A stretch of DNA of 64,000 nt from Desulfosarcina sp. BuS5 (GCF_028752835.1 NZ_CP087952.1:1593041-1657040), one strand, 5' to 3'; positions 18,411 through 28,150 are shown, counted from the stretch's first letter. The notes: a model not told the origin generated them from the letters alone. Translations and numbers: made by a program.

Positions 18411-20894
18411 ATGTCCCAAGTAAACCATGAACTGCAACTCGCCAACGACTTTGTCCAGTACACAGGCTCCAATATTTTTCTGACAGGTAAAGCCGGCACC
18501 GGCAAAACAACCTTTCTATATAATCTGCATAAGAACACGGCTAAGCGGATGGTTATCACCGCTCCAACCGGTGTTGCGGCGATCAACGCCGGCGGGGTAA
18601 CACTCCATTCTTTTTTTCAGTTGCCCTTTGGCCCGTTTGTGCCTGGCAGCGAGGCATATGAGAGTAATAAGCAGCGCCAGTTCAGATTCAGCAAAGAAAA
18701 AAAGAGGATTATACAAAGCCTTGATTTGCTTGTGATTGACGAAATAAGTATGGTACGGGCCGATTTACTCGACGCGGTGGATGCTGTGCTGCGTCGTCAT
18801 CGCCGTAATAACCAGCCATTCGGCGGGGTGCAGCTTCTTCTGATAGGTGATCTGCATCAGCTTTCTCCGGTGGCAAGGCAAAATGAATGGGATATTTTAA
18901 ATCAACATTATGACTCGGTTTATTTCTTCAGCAGCAAAGCGCTTGCTCTTACTGAATTTCTTACTATTGAACTGAAGCATATTTATCGCCAGTCAGACGC
19001 CAATTTTATCAAGCTCCTGAATCGGGTACGTGACAACCGGCTTGATGAATCATCCATAGCGGATTTTAATAAGCGTTACATTCAGGATTTTAAACCGGGC
19101 GAAGATCAGGGCTATATTACCCTGAGCACCCACAACCGTAGCGCAGAATCCATCAATCGTACCAAACTTAAGGCCCTGACCAAAAAAGAACACCGTTTCA
19201 AAGCGGAAATTTCCGGAGATTTTTCTGAACATATACACCCGACCTTATCCACTCTTCTGCTTAAAGAGGGGGCGCAGGTGATGTTTGTGCGGAATGATCC
19301 CTCTGCTGAAAAACTCTATTATAATGGTAAAATCGGTAAAATAAGCACAATTTCGAGCAAAAACATCAGCGTTATCTGCCCCGACGACAAGCAGGAAATC
19401 GTGGTTGAACCGGTCGAGTGGCAAAATATCAAATATACAGTGAACGAAAAAAACAAGGAGATTGAAGAGAATATAATCGGCACATTCAAGCAATACCCAC
19501 TGAAACTTGCATGGGCAATCACCATCCACAAGAGTCAGGGGCTGACTTTTGAAAAGGCCATTATTGATGCCAAAGCAGCCTTTACCCATGGTCAGATTTA
19601 CGTGGCCTTGAGCCGTTGTAAAACTATCGAGGGCATGGTGCTGAGCTCTCCCATCTCATCCAGGGGAATAAAAACAGACGAAGCAATAATGAGCTTTGAC
19701 GAAAAAAATCAGCAAAACCCTCCCTCGGAAAGCCGGCTTCAGGCAGCTAAAATCAGCTACCAGCAGCAGCTATTGCTTGATTGTTTTGATTTTTCACGAT
19801 TGCGTAACCTTCTCAATTATCTTGCCCGGCTTTTGCTGGGTAACGCCAGAGTAGTTCAGGTATCAGGAGTTGAAGATATTCGCCAACTGGAACAAAAGGC
19901 TGCCAAAGATATTTTTATTACCAGTGAAAATTTTAAGCGGCAATTACGCACAATTTTTGCGGATGGAGGCCTGCCCGAGTCAGATGCAGTTATTTTGGAA
20001 CGGATCCGCAAGGCGTCCGTATGGTTTCAGAAAAAGTTTGCCGAAATTTTTGAGGAGTCAGTGCAAAAATTGCATGTCGAAACAGACAATACCGAACTCC
20101 GCAAAAAAATTGGGGATGCTTTGGGCAAACTTAAAAAAGAAGTTGCCGTAAAGGTAGCTGGAGTAGAATGCTGTGAAAAAGGATTTTCACCGTCCAGTTT
20201 CCTGCGCGCTGTTTCAGGCGCTGAAATTGACTTTACCCCTGAAAAAGAAAAAAAACATACCACCCCGGCCTACACCGAATCGGACATTGCCCATCCAGAG
20301 CTGTTCCAGACCCTGAAGGACTGGCGTTTCCGCAAGGCCAGGGAGGAAGAAGTTGCCCTTTTTCAGGTTTTACATCAACGGGTATTGATCCTGATTGTGG
20401 TATGTCTGCCCGACAATACTGCTGATTTAAGAAAAATAAATGGGGTCGGCAAAAAAACTATTCAGAAATACGGCGAAGAACTTGTGAAACTGGTTTCAGC
20501 CTATCGCAAAAAACACGGGATAAAGGAAGTCGTACTGCCGGATATTAAAACACTTTCGGGAGAAAATACCACTACAAACAAAGAGGCTTCGCCTTCCGAC
20601 ACGAAACAGACAAGCCTTGATATGTTCAATAAAGGATTAACTGTTGACCGGATTGCACAAGAAAGAGGCCTGGTACAATCTACAATTGAAGGGCATCTGG
20701 CTTTTTTTGTAGAAAAAGGCAAATTGGATATCAACAAGCTCCTTTCACCTGAAAAACAACAGGCCATTGAAAAGGAACTTGCGGTAGATCACAATAATTC
20801 CCTCAAAGAAGTAAAAAATGCCCTGGGAGATGACTATTCTTATGGAGAAATCAGAATGATGCTGGCCTACCGGAAACACCTGGAATCTGAATAG
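18411..20894 (+). CDS. Pif1/RecD-like helicase fused to HRDC and helix-turn-helix domains
   Basis: DNA helicase of 827 residues. The motor (about 1-430) has Walker A LTGKAGTGKTTF, APTGVAA, Walker B LLVIDEISMV, the GDLHQLSPV sensor and the UvrD-C-like TIHKSQGLTFEKAIID with YVALSRCKT. A long middle region precedes an HRDC domain near residues 630-700 (INGVGKKTIQKYGEEL) and a C-terminal helix-turn-helix (about 745-827, FNKGLTVDRIAQERGLVQST). The ATG at 18411 is preferred over 18396 because AGGA sits six bases before it. HRDC fused to Pif1 is known from several bacterial groups; a role in recombination or fork repair is inferred. Confidence 0.9.
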   Translation: MSQVNHELQLANDFVQYTGSNIFLTGKAGTGKTTFLYNLHKNTAKRMVITAPTGVAAINAGGVTLHSFFQLPFGPFVPGSEAYESNKQRQFRFSKEKKRIIQSLDLLVIDEISMVRADLLDAVDAVLRRHRRNNQPFGGVQLLLIGDLHQLSPVARQNEWDILNQHYDSVYFFSSKALALTEFLTIELKHIYRQSDANFIKLLNRVRDNRLDESSIADFNKRYIQDFKPGEDQGYITLSTHNRSAESINRTKLKALTKKEHRFKAEISGDFSEHIHPTLSTLLLKEGAQVMFVRNDPSAEKLYYNGKIGKISTISSKNISVICPDDKQEIVVEPVEWQNIKYTVNEKNKEIEENIIGTFKQYPLKLAWAITIHKSQGLTFEKAIIDAKAAFTHGQIYVALSRCKTIEGMVLSSPISSRGIKTDEAIMSFDEKNQQNPPSESRLQAAKISYQQQLLLDCFDFSRLRNLLNYLARLLLGNARVVQVSGVEDIRQLEQKAAKDIFITSENFKRQLRTIFADGGLPESDAVILERIRKASVWFQKKFAEIFEESVQKLHVETDNTELRKKIGDALGKLKKEVAVKVAGVECCEKGFSPSSFLRAVSGAEIDFTPEKEKKHTTPAYTESDIAHPELFQTLKDWRFRKAREEEVALFQVLHQRVLILIVVCLPDNTADLRKINGVGKKTIQKYGEELVKLVSAYRKKHGIKEVVLPDIKTLSGENTTTNKEASPSDTKQTSLDMFNKGLTVDRIAQERGLVQSTIEGHLAFFVEKGKLDINKLLSPEKQQAIEKELAVDHNNSLKEVKNALGDDYSYGEIRMMLAYRKHLESE

Positions 20895-20964
20895 GATCAG
20901 GGAAAAGACCAATTTTTTTTATCGGTTACGAGCAGGCGGTAACGAAAATGGAAGAAGAATAACT

Positions 20965-21093
20965 ATGGCAAAAATAGAAGGATTCAGGATTAAAAATTAC
21001 CGTATGCTGAAAGACGTAACTCTTGGAAAACTTTGGAGCATGCAAAGAGCTAAGCCATTGGTAACCGTTCACGGGTATAAATGCCCCCTTTAA
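20965..21093 (+). pseudogene. AAA ATPase (RecF/AAA_21-like), N-terminal stub cut by the IS66-like element
   Basis: MAKIEGFRIKNYRMLKDVTL followed by GKLWSMQRAKPL is the beginning of an AAA_21-type ATPase, in which a Walker A would come about 15 residues later. The coding match stops exactly where the inverted repeat starting at 21058 begins, and the last ten codons derive from the element. No continuation of the gene is found beyond the other end at 26151. The host gene was therefore lost by insertion plus deletion. Confidence 0.75.
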
Positions 21094-21448
21094 ATATTGG
21101 AATGGCAGGAAATGGTTGGGCCTATGAATAAACGGTATATAGTATCGCTGTCTTCAAGGATGAAAAAATCTTAGGGATATACTACTACGCCTACCGATTC
21201 ATCTTTGATGAGGATGTTGGATTATAAAGAGACAAAAAAAGAAATTCTTGCATTTGATCACTACTTAGGAAATCTCGTTCTCATTTCATGATCAGTGTAA
21301 GAATAAGCGCATCACCTATGATTGTCCTCTGCGAAATATACACGGAATATTCGAAATCAGTGGCCAGTCGATCACGCAGTGGCGGAATGTCAAATCAACT
21401 CCAGGTTTTTTAATAGACTGATTCCGAGGGATTCCTATCGTAAATTCA

Positions 21449-22069
21449 CTATGAGGTATCAGGTATAAGGGATGGGGCGGGATCATTCTTGAAGTACGCC
21501 TTAACTGCTTCCAATATAAAATTGAATGCTGATCGGCCTTGTAATGCGCATGTTGCAATTACAGTCCATAACCGTTCGCAACTTTTTCGTCCTTTGATAC
21601 TGCGTGTACCGTGAGTTACGTAACGATCTATTACGATAAATCGGATTGCCTGTTCTGCCACATTGTTGGTAGGGCCTATTTCGGGAGTTGTGATAAATTC
21701 AAAATATTCTTTACCATGCTTGCGGAATCGGTTGGCCATATTTTTGGCTTCCCGTTTTTCTTCTTTACCGTCTTTATTCAGTCGACTCGGAACATCCTCC
21801 AAGGCTGCTGTAATAATTCTTGCCTTAGCCTTTTCAAGAGCATTGGTGAAGTCTTCCGGGATTATATTGTCACGATCATGAATAACCTTGAACATATTTC
21901 GGACTTCATCCAGAAGTTTTTCGCCATATGCTTTTGTTTCTTTATCTGGCAAAGTTGTTAAAAACCGGATGTCCCGAATCAAGTGGGCGATACAAAACTG
22001 TATAGTAACGTTAAAATCCTTCATATACTTGCTGATACGCCGAAAAATAATCACAACCCAGTACTCCTC
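21449..22069 (-). pseudogene. IS66 transposase TnpC, C-terminal part (exon 2)
   Basis: This is the catalytic C-terminal portion of an IS66 DDE transposase. GVLGCDYFSAY is readable just after the intron, then the frame slips. The adjacent frame gives KYMKDFNVTIQFCIAHLIRD, GPTNNVAEQAIRFIVIDR and the end SAFNFILEAVKAYFKND. The one-base frameshift between FSAY and KYMK would inactivate the protein even without the intron. The N-terminal portion is at 24332-25170 on the same strand. Confidence 0.85.
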
Positions 22070-22823
22070 GTGCCAAGATAAATCCGAATCGTTGGGATAA
22101 GACACAAGGTCTTTGAAACTCGATATTGTTACCAAGTGGGTGCTCGGGAAACGGTTTGTTTCCTTCATCTCTGCAGGGCTTGCTCTGGCATTGATGTTAA
22201 GATAGTCCCACCTGACTAAAGACTAACCAGCAGGTCAGTAGCGAAGTCCACAGGTAAACCCGGTAACGGGAGTCTGGAGCTGGACGGAGCAAGATTGCAG
22301 GCTCTGTATTGAGCCCCGAAAAATGTATGGTTGTGGTCATTGTGATAATCCTGCTTGCAGGAAAAAGCCGACGCTTTGGAGACAGCGGAAGGCAGCAGTC
22401 CTGAATATGCTAAGGCAAGTATTCAGGACACCACCGGGGTCTTAGACCAGGGCATGTACTCAAAGGGGTAGCTCGGGAACTTGGGAGACCCGGATGTTTC
22501 CTTGGGTAAAAAGAACGGTAACAGGAAATCCAGCGCAAGCGAAATCCCGGCGTTGCATAGGAATGTCCCGCCTTGCAACGAGTCTGCCATTGGCAGAAAC
22601 ACAAACATTAAAAGATGGGCGATACAAGGTATCAGGGGAGGATAGCGAAGAGCGAACGAACCTGAGATAAACATTCGGAAGTCTTAGCAGATCATAGTAC
22701 CGATGATTAAGAATTGAACTATCTTGATCGGAAAGGTGGGGAAGTGATGCCCAAGCGACCCACTGCAGGGAAGGTGAAGCAGGGTATAACGTTTTTTTGG
22801 CAGGAATTATGGGAGATACACAG

Positions 22824-24182
22824 ATGTCACAAACCATATCAACAAAAAGCCGAGAAATTGCAAGAACGGTCGCTTGCAATTCCAGACCGATAGAATGGGG
22901 ACAACCACCGGTGTTAACAGGTGGGTCATCCCTTATCAAAATCGAGCTGCTTGCTCAAAGTAATCCTGAACTGGTATTTACATCAGTAGTCCATCGGATA
23001 GACTTTGATTTACTGAAACAATCCTTTCGTAAAATTCGGAAAAGCAAATCTGCAGGAGTGGACAAGGTTACGGCAAAGGAGTATGCCGAAAATCTTGATC
23101 AAAACCTCTATAATCTGTATGAACGACTGCGGAGAGGACAGTACGTTGCGTCTCCTGTAAAGCGTATCTGGATAGACAAGGAAGGAGGGAAAAAGCGTCC
23201 AATTGGCATACCTGTACTTGAGGATAAAATTGTCCAGAAAGCAGCAGCAGCCATATTGAATGTCATATTTGACAGGAATTTTTACAATTTTTCCCATGCA
23301 TTCAGAAAAGGTCGGAGCCAACACATGGCAATCAAAGATTTACGTGAGCAATGCTTGAAGCAGAATATCAGCTGGATAGTAAGCGCAGATATTACAGGAC
23401 TATTTGACAATATTAATCACGAGTTACTTAAAGACATGATACGTCGGAGAGTAAGTGACGGCGGAATGATTCGCCTGATAGGGAAGTGGTTGAATGCAGG
23501 CGTAATGGAGGAAGGCAACCTGACGTACTCTGAAACGGGCACTCCACAGGGAGGAGTAATTTCCCCTGTGCTCAGTAATATCTTTCTTCATTATGTTTTA
23601 GATGACTGGTACGTGAAAGAAGTGATCCCCCGGATGAAAGGGAGATGCTCCATCATACGCTGGGCGGATGATTTCATCCTCGGGTTCGAGTATGAAAAAG
23701 ACGCATTGCGTGTCATGGATGTATTACCCAGGCGGTTCGAACAGTTCGAGCTGTCACTTCACCCGGAAAAGACAAAACTGATTCGATTTTCCAAACGCAT
23801 TAGCGGAAAGGGAAACGGGACGTTTGATTTTTTAGGGTTTACATTTTACTGGTCAAAATCATTAAAAGGGTACATGGTAATAAAGAAAAAGACGGCAAGA
23901 AAGCGTTCAAGCCGTTTTATGAAGAGAATATGGATATGGTGCAAGGATAACCGTCATAAGCCAATGGCCGAGCAGTATGAGATTCTTTGCAGTAAACTGC
24001 GAGGTTTTTACCAGTACTTTGGAGTAATAAGTAACTACAAAGTGCTGGAAGTTGTGTTTGAATATACTGAGAAAGCATGGCGTCGATGGTTAAGCCGAAG
24101 AAGTCACAAGGGCGAAGTAATGTTCGAGGACTTGCGCACAACATACCCACTGCCATTACCCAGAATAGTCCATAATATTTGA
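22824..24182 (+). CDS. ltrA: Group II intron reverse transcriptase/maturase
   Basis: Intron-encoded protein that helps splicing and copies the intron into DNA. RT motifs: KSAGVDKVT, KEGGKKRPIGIPVLEDKIVQ, SHAFRKGRSQH, WIVSADITGLFDNINHELL, GTPQGGVISPVLSNIFLHYV (exactly 20 residues) and the catalytic IIRWADDFILG, a WADD form of the usual YADD. An X/maturase domain follows (FLGFTFYWSKSLKGYMVIKK). No HNH endonuclease domain is seen after it. The ATG at 22824 has GGGAG eight bases before; an ATG at 22809 is an alternative. Confidence 0.93.
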   Translation: MSQTISTKSREIARTVACNSRPIEWGQPPVLTGGSSLIKIELLAQSNPELVFTSVVHRIDFDLLKQSFRKIRKSKSAGVDKVTAKEYAENLDQNLYNLYERLRRGQYVASPVKRIWIDKEGGKKRPIGIPVLEDKIVQKAAAAILNVIFDRNFYNFSHAFRKGRSQHMAIKDLREQCLKQNISWIVSADITGLFDNINHELLKDMIRRRVSDGGMIRLIGKWLNAGVMEEGNLTYSETGTPQGGVISPVLSNIFLHYVLDDWYVKEVIPRMKGRCSIIRWADDFILGFEYEKDALRVMDVLPRRFEQFELSLHPEKTKLIRFSKRISGKGNGTFDFLGFTFYWSKSLKGYMVIKKKTARKRSSRFMKRIWIWCKDNRHKPMAEQYEILCSKLRGFYQYFGVISNYKVLEVVFEYTEKAWRRWLSRRSHKGEVMFEDLRTTYPLPLPRIVHNI

Positions 24183-24263
24183 TGCCGTAAGGGCTGCAAA
24201 GTTATACGCCAAACGGGGTGTCGCCTGTTTGGTTGATAATCCGGTAAAAAGGATTTGAACCGA

Positions 24264-24331
24264 GGAACCGTATGAGGGAAATCTTCACGTACGGGTCTGT
24301 AGGGGGGGCGTCGGGTAACCGATGCTCCTAC
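24264..24331 (+). ncRNA. Group II intron domains V and VI
   Basis: GGAACCGTATGAGGGAAATC followed by TTCACGTACGGGTCT is the catalytic domain V hairpin. GGGCGTCGG-GTAA-CCGATGCTCC then forms domain VI with a probable bulged branch-point A. These place the 3' splice site near CTAC at 24328-24331. Confidence 0.8.
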
Positions 24332-25170
24332 CTGGAGTTGAACTCTTTACCCAAAACATCAATTAAAATTTTTGATCCACGGGACTTGTCGATTTTGAAC
24401 AGCACATACATTTCAGCCTTGAAAACCCATGTCCAAAACTTGTCTTTGTTTTCCTTATGGCCGGTTTCATCGACATTTACTGCTTCCTCGAAAGGTAAAC
24501 GATTGAGCAATTCACTGTATGGCGCTTCCAGGGACTGACTTACTTTTTCAATTACTTTTCGCAGATATCCACGGGAAACATTTTCTCCAAGGACGTCTCG
24601 GATAAATTTTCTGATTGTGGAAAACGATGCATGACAGACATTTTTCATATAGGCAACCAAGGCTGTCAAGCGCTCTTTGAAGAGCCCTTCCTTGACTATA
24701 TTAGCAGGAAAAGGCATGTAATGAATTTGCTGACATTTCTCGCACCATACCGGATACGAACGATGTTCTTCTTTGATTATCGGCAGCTCCGGCAGTTCCA
24801 TTTGTTGGATAATACGAGGAGGCGCATCAATTATATGAACTTCCCCATCGCATACAGGGCAAACAGTTAGTATGTATGGATGAGTTTTGTTTATCTCATC
24901 CTCGGTGAAGGGAGTACGAAGATGCCTCTCATGTCCGGGTTGGCCTCCGATCTTACGATTTCCTTCTTTTTGATTTTTTGGCTTTGTGATCTCATCAGAA
25001 GAAGGGCGTTTGCTGGAATTAGATGAGTTTTTTGAAAGCTTGGCAACCTTGACCTCCAAAGCCTTTATCTGCTCTTCCTGAAATTCAATAGTATTGCTTA
25101 AATCACACAGGATTTTGACCGTAACTTTCAGCCCGGCATTATACAAAGCCAATGCTTCATCATGCGTCAT
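24332..25170 (-). pseudogene. IS66 transposase TnpC, N-terminal part (exon 1)
   Basis: The N-terminal leucine-zipper and zinc-finger part of an IS66 transposase: a coiled segment FQEEQIKALEVKVAKLSKNSS, SNSSKRPSSDE, GGQPGHERHLR, Cys pairs CPVCDGE and CEKCQ, and the first catalytic aspartate in NVDETGHKENKDKFWTWVF (cited in pieces under 20 residues each where possible). It ends KILIDVLGKEFN at the intron. Its start overlaps the end of the DUF4338 gene by 11 bases. Confidence 0.88.
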
Positions 25171-26047
25171 GACATAACTCCCTGCGAAAGTTTTTAGTCA
25201 AGGGATAAACATAAACAGCCTTTTTGGAAAGTAGTGGTTGCTTTGATTTGCTGAGCTTGCCCTGACCGGTTGTCTGCCCCACACAGATCCAATTATCCGC
25301 TTTATAACAGGTACCGCGGTAGCGCTCTGTGTCAACAAAGGTTTCAAGCAGATAAACCGGATGATGATATAAAGTTTTCCAATCTTGTAACAAGCGATGA
25401 CGGTTCAATGCCAATAAATATGATGCCAAACAAGGGACTTGAACCCATGGCAGGATCAAAAAACGGAGATTGTTGGCGATTAGATGAAGATTGTTCTCTC
25501 TAATCTTTTTGCTCCAGCCAATGAAACGATCTCGTGCTCCAATATACCATGGCGCTGACCCCCATGCCAAACACGCAATAGGGCGATTATGAGAAAATGC
25601 AATATATTTGAGATGCTCCCCAACTGGTTGAGTATAACCAAGATAATGGTACTCACTTACAAGACCATTGAATATCTTCTCAAAAGAAGTTCTGCGAACC
25701 TGGTCAAGTTTTATAGGAAACAGGTCTTCGACAGAACAATGAACAGGAGTTTTATCGACTATTACCCAGGATGTTTTTTTTCGCTTTGCAAGAGGGTTGG
25801 GAGGGGTACATTTTCGGGCAGGCAGTTTAATAAAACCCTTTGATTCCAAAAGAAGCAGCAGGCTTCGGCAGATCATATCTTTAAGAACACCATTAGACTG
25901 TCTCCAGTTCCATTCCCTGCAGACTTCTTGAGAAATGAAGCGTCTGCTTTTGTCAGGATGTGATTCAATAATCCGCCTGACGGTCGCTATATTTTGCCTG
26001 GTGACTGATCGCCTCCGATATGTTATGACTGATTCCATTCCTGACAC
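25160..26047 (-). CDS. DUF4338 (DruA-like) protein encoded in the IS66-like element
   Basis: A 295-residue protein resembling DUF4338, the domain of DruA from the Druantia anti-phage system. Visible features are an N-terminal helical region with ESHPDKSRRFISQEVCREWNW, a central EYHYLGYTQPVGEHLKYIAF, ACLAWGSAPWYIGARDRFIGW, and a C-terminal LLETFVDTERYRGTCYKADNW. It occupies the place usually held by the small IS66 orfs (tnpA/tnpB), overlaps tnpC and lies inside the terminal repeats. A transposition accessory role is therefore more likely here than phage defence. The reading frame is intact. Confidence 0.75.
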   Translation of the reverse strand: MSGMESVITYRRRSVTRQNIATVRRIIESHPDKSRRFISQEVCREWNWRQSNGVLKDMICRSLLLLLESKGFIKLPARKCTPPNPLAKRKKTSWVIVDKTPVHCSVEDLFPIKLDQVRRTSFEKIFNGLVSEYHYLGYTQPVGEHLKYIAFSHNRPIACLAWGSAPWYIGARDRFIGWSKKIRENNLHLIANNLRFLILPWVQVPCLASYLLALNRHRLLQDWKTLYHHPVYLLETFVDTERYRGTCYKADNWICVGQTTGQGKLSKSKQPLLSKKAVYVYPLTKNFRRELCHDA

Positions 26048-26156
26048 TATAAACCATCAGGCACTGGAACGCAAAATTTTTCTTAAAAAAATTTGCGGTT
26101 AGATATTAAATTTTAAACTCAAAACGATTATTGCCCGTGAACGGTTACCAAATTTT

Positions 26157-27752
26157 TTACTTATAATGTCCCCCATTTCCTATCCCGATGTTAAAAATCA
26201 ATATCTCTTTTCCCTCTACCAGGCGTTTTTGCGGCGTGCATAACTCACCCACCATCGTCTTAAGATCAAAAATTACCGCATATCCCTCATTGGCTCGTTC
26301 GGTTAAAAGATATTTACTGCAAAGCTGATCAATCGCTTTTTCAACAGTCTTATCAAGGTTTGAACGATTTATCTTGGTTTCGATAATGTATTTATGACCA
26401 TGGTAGATCAAAAGAATATCCATTCTTCCCAGTCCGCTTGGCACCTCGTAACGAAGCTCTCCTTTTTTGCCCTCTACAAACTGATATAACCAGGCGGTGA
26501 GCAGAAACTGTCCTGTTTTCTCATATGGCTTTTGGCTTTTGTAAAAAGCGTTTACGCCGATCTGGATGATGTATTCCTCAAAATCAGAAAGAATGGCTTC
26601 CATATTTAAAAAACCATCAGAAGTAAAATAGGCATTAAGTGAAGTATCTGCGGTTGCCCCGGATTCCTGAAAAAAAGCCTTTAAGAATCGTTTCTTATAT
26701 ATTGCGTTGGCCACAACAGCCTTATCATTTTTTTCATTGATCAAACCGTATTGTTCAAGCCAGGATTGATCTTTATCATCGGGATTATAGTCCACCCCGT
26801 TGAATGTAATCCTGACAAAGGTTTCTTTGTACAATTTTGCTTTTTCAAGAAGATTGTCAAAGTGGCTGTTTCTTTCCTTAAGAAGAAGTCTTATTCCCTT
26901 TTCTACATCTTGTGCGGTGATCGGATTCGTGGTTTCGGGTTTTATATTAATCGTCAGAATAGTGGCTATGCGGTTCACCAGCCATGGCTGGCCGGCTGTC
27001 TCATCAAATACTTTTTTTACTGCTTCTTCAGTAAATGGCTGGTTTGTTTCTTCCGTGTATTGGTTATAAAGGTCACGGACATTTTTTAGGGTGAAGGGTG
27101 GAAGTTTTACCTGATCGGCAATGTTAAAAGGCGAAACACCCCCTACAATCAACTTGGTGATATTGCGTATGCCCACTAGTCCTACGGAGTAAAGAGCTTT
27201 GTCGATCTGCTTTTTGTATCTTTGATAAAGTTTCCTTAGGGTGGTCAGAAAATTTTCCAATTCGCCTATGGGGATGCCGTCAAACTCGTCTATAAAAATA
27301 ACTATTTTTTTCAATTTTACCATGCAGTTCAGCTCTTCAAATAATTCGCGAAAGCAGGTATGGTCGGAAATATTATGCGAATTCAGGTATGCCTTCACAG
27401 CATCAAGCTTAGAGCAATTCACATGATCCAGCCTGTTTAGCAGTTGCTCATATATATCTTTTTGAATCAATTGATAAAATCTTTTTGGATTGATGTTTTT
27501 GTAATCCTGGAAACTAAGAAGGATGGCCACATAGGTAGTATCTTTTTCAAGTTCATCGCAAAAATCCTCAAAAAATGTGGTCTTGCCGCTCTGTCTGGGA
27601 GCAAATATGGAAAAGTACCTTCCCAGGTCAACCATGGTTTTAATATCCTGATTATCCATATTGGTAACGTTCTCCAGTGGAACATAATAGGATGCACGTG
27701 GATCAACCACACCTGACTTTTCAAAGTACCGTTTCGGTTTTTTATAATTCAT
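26157..27752 (-). CDS. AAA ATPase with C-terminal PD-(D/E)XK nuclease domain (AAA-ATPase-like)
   Basis: A 531-residue protein. The P-loop is FAPRQSGKTT, with Walker B IVIFIDEFDG, a VGIRNITK sensor region and GQPWLVNRIATI, a hallmark of these ATPases. The C-terminal region has the nuclease-fold signature GLGRMDILLIYHGHKYIIETKI (D-x(n)-ExK). GGAG precedes the ATG at 27752; a longer start at 27779 exists. Its stop lies only six bases from the IS66-like terminal repeat. The same architecture occurs twice more in the window (37.5 and 60.5 kb), but this copy is clearly diverged from those two. Function unknown. Confidence 0.82.
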   Translation of the reverse strand: MNYKKPKRYFEKSGVVDPRASYYVPLENVTNMDNQDIKTMVDLGRYFSIFAPRQSGKTTFFEDFCDELEKDTTYVAILLSFQDYKNINPKRFYQLIQKDIYEQLLNRLDHVNCSKLDAVKAYLNSHNISDHTCFRELFEELNCMVKLKKIVIFIDEFDGIPIGELENFLTTLRKLYQRYKKQIDKALYSVGLVGIRNITKLIVGGVSPFNIADQVKLPPFTLKNVRDLYNQYTEETNQPFTEEAVKKVFDETAGQPWLVNRIATILTINIKPETTNPITAQDVEKGIRLLLKERNSHFDNLLEKAKLYKETFVRITFNGVDYNPDDKDQSWLEQYGLINEKNDKAVVANAIYKKRFLKAFFQESGATADTSLNAYFTSDGFLNMEAILSDFEEYIIQIGVNAFYKSQKPYEKTGQFLLTAWLYQFVEGKKGELRYEVPSGLGRMDILLIYHGHKYIIETKINRSNLDKTVEKAIDQLCSKYLLTERANEGYAVIFDLKTMVGELCTPQKRLVEGKEILIFNIGIGNGGHYK

Positions 27753-27980
27753 TTTTTCTCCGACCGCCTGCATGGCCAATAAAACGCCTGTCTTTTCGGC
27801 TATTTTCTGACAATCTATAGCAACCTGTTATTGTTGTTTAAAAAGTCTTGAGGCAAATGAAAATTTATCAATATTTGATAGATTTACAAATTTGATGTCA
27901 GGATGCAATGGGTTTATAAGAGTATTGACTTCCTTCTCAACTACTGATGTGAGTGCGCCCTTACCCTGAATGAATTAGTT

Positions 27981-27996
27981 ATTTGCATTGGCAAAT
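27981..27996. promoter_or_regulatory. ATTTGC-ATTG-GCAAAT palindrome, possible operator/promoter
   Basis: A perfect 6-4-6 palindrome about 45 bases before leader motif A. TTGCAT within it, 17 bases and TTATCT make a plausible promoter ending near 28010, so a regulator binding the palindrome would cover the -35 box. The remaining gap from 27753 shows nothing else. Confidence 0.35.
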
Positions 27997-28041
27997 AAAT
28001 GAATTTTATCTAATTATCATTTGAATTGTTTAAATTTAAAT

Positions 28042-28150
28042 GCGCAGTATGAAACTGCGCTTGTATAAAAAAATATAAAAACTCATTTTAATAAAAAAGT
28101 CAGGAAGGCTTGATCGGAATAAAATCCGACTTTGCATTCTTGGCTTTTTT
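28042..28150 (+). ncRNA. Candidate leader RNA motif, copy A (upstream of TonB receptor 1)
   Basis: Hairpin 1 is GCGCAGT-ATGAA-ACTGCGC (28042-28060). After an AT linker, hairpin 2 begins AAAAAAGTCAGGAAGGCTTG, has an inner stem TCGGA/TCCGA, closes with TTCTTGGCTTTTTT and ends in a U tract. The GGAAGG core, outer stem and terminator-like tail recur at 40.0, 51.3 and 53.1 kb. An attenuator or riboswitch-like function is inferred only. Confidence 0.45.

Larger units (their letters stand above)
22070..24331 (+). mobile_element. Group II intron inserted antisense in tnpC
   Basis: Retroelement of about 2.26 kb on the strand opposite tnpC. A 5' end starting GTGCC (22070) and a 3' end at CTAC (about 24331) are inferred because joining the tnpC flanks there restores the protein (KEFN followed by GVLGCDYFSAY) to within a couple of bases. 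Domains I-III lie before the reverse transcriptase gene; domains V and VI are readable at the end. Because it is antisense to tnpC, splicing of the tnpC transcript cannot remove it. Boundaries are good to about 5 bases. Confidence 0.85.
21058..26151. mobile_element. IS66-like element carrying a DUF4338 gene, split by a group II intron
   Basis: TTGGTAACCGTTCACGGG at 21058-21075 is matched exactly in reverse complement at 26134-26151. Ends of the form GTAA...TTAC fit IS66-family elements. Minus-strand genes are a DUF4338 (DruA-like) gene and tnpC. Removing the intron leaves about 2.8 kb, a normal IS66 size. No 8-bp target duplication is seen, so at least one flank was rearranged. About 350 bases (21094-21448) between the left end and tnpC hold only short degenerate frames. 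Confidence 0.75.

Noticed and set aside
22423-22939. Minus-strand open frames within the group II intron
   Set aside because: They are antisense to structured intron RNA and the RT start, show no family resemblance and have no ribosome-binding sites.
25160-26047. A Druantia defence system
   Set aside because: Only a DUF4338 protein is present, inside transposon ends and coupled to tnpC. No DruE-like helicase or other Dru genes are nearby.
21050-26160. 8-bp target duplication around the IS66-like element
   Set aside because: The bases outside the two 18-bp ends do not match; the expected duplication is not present.
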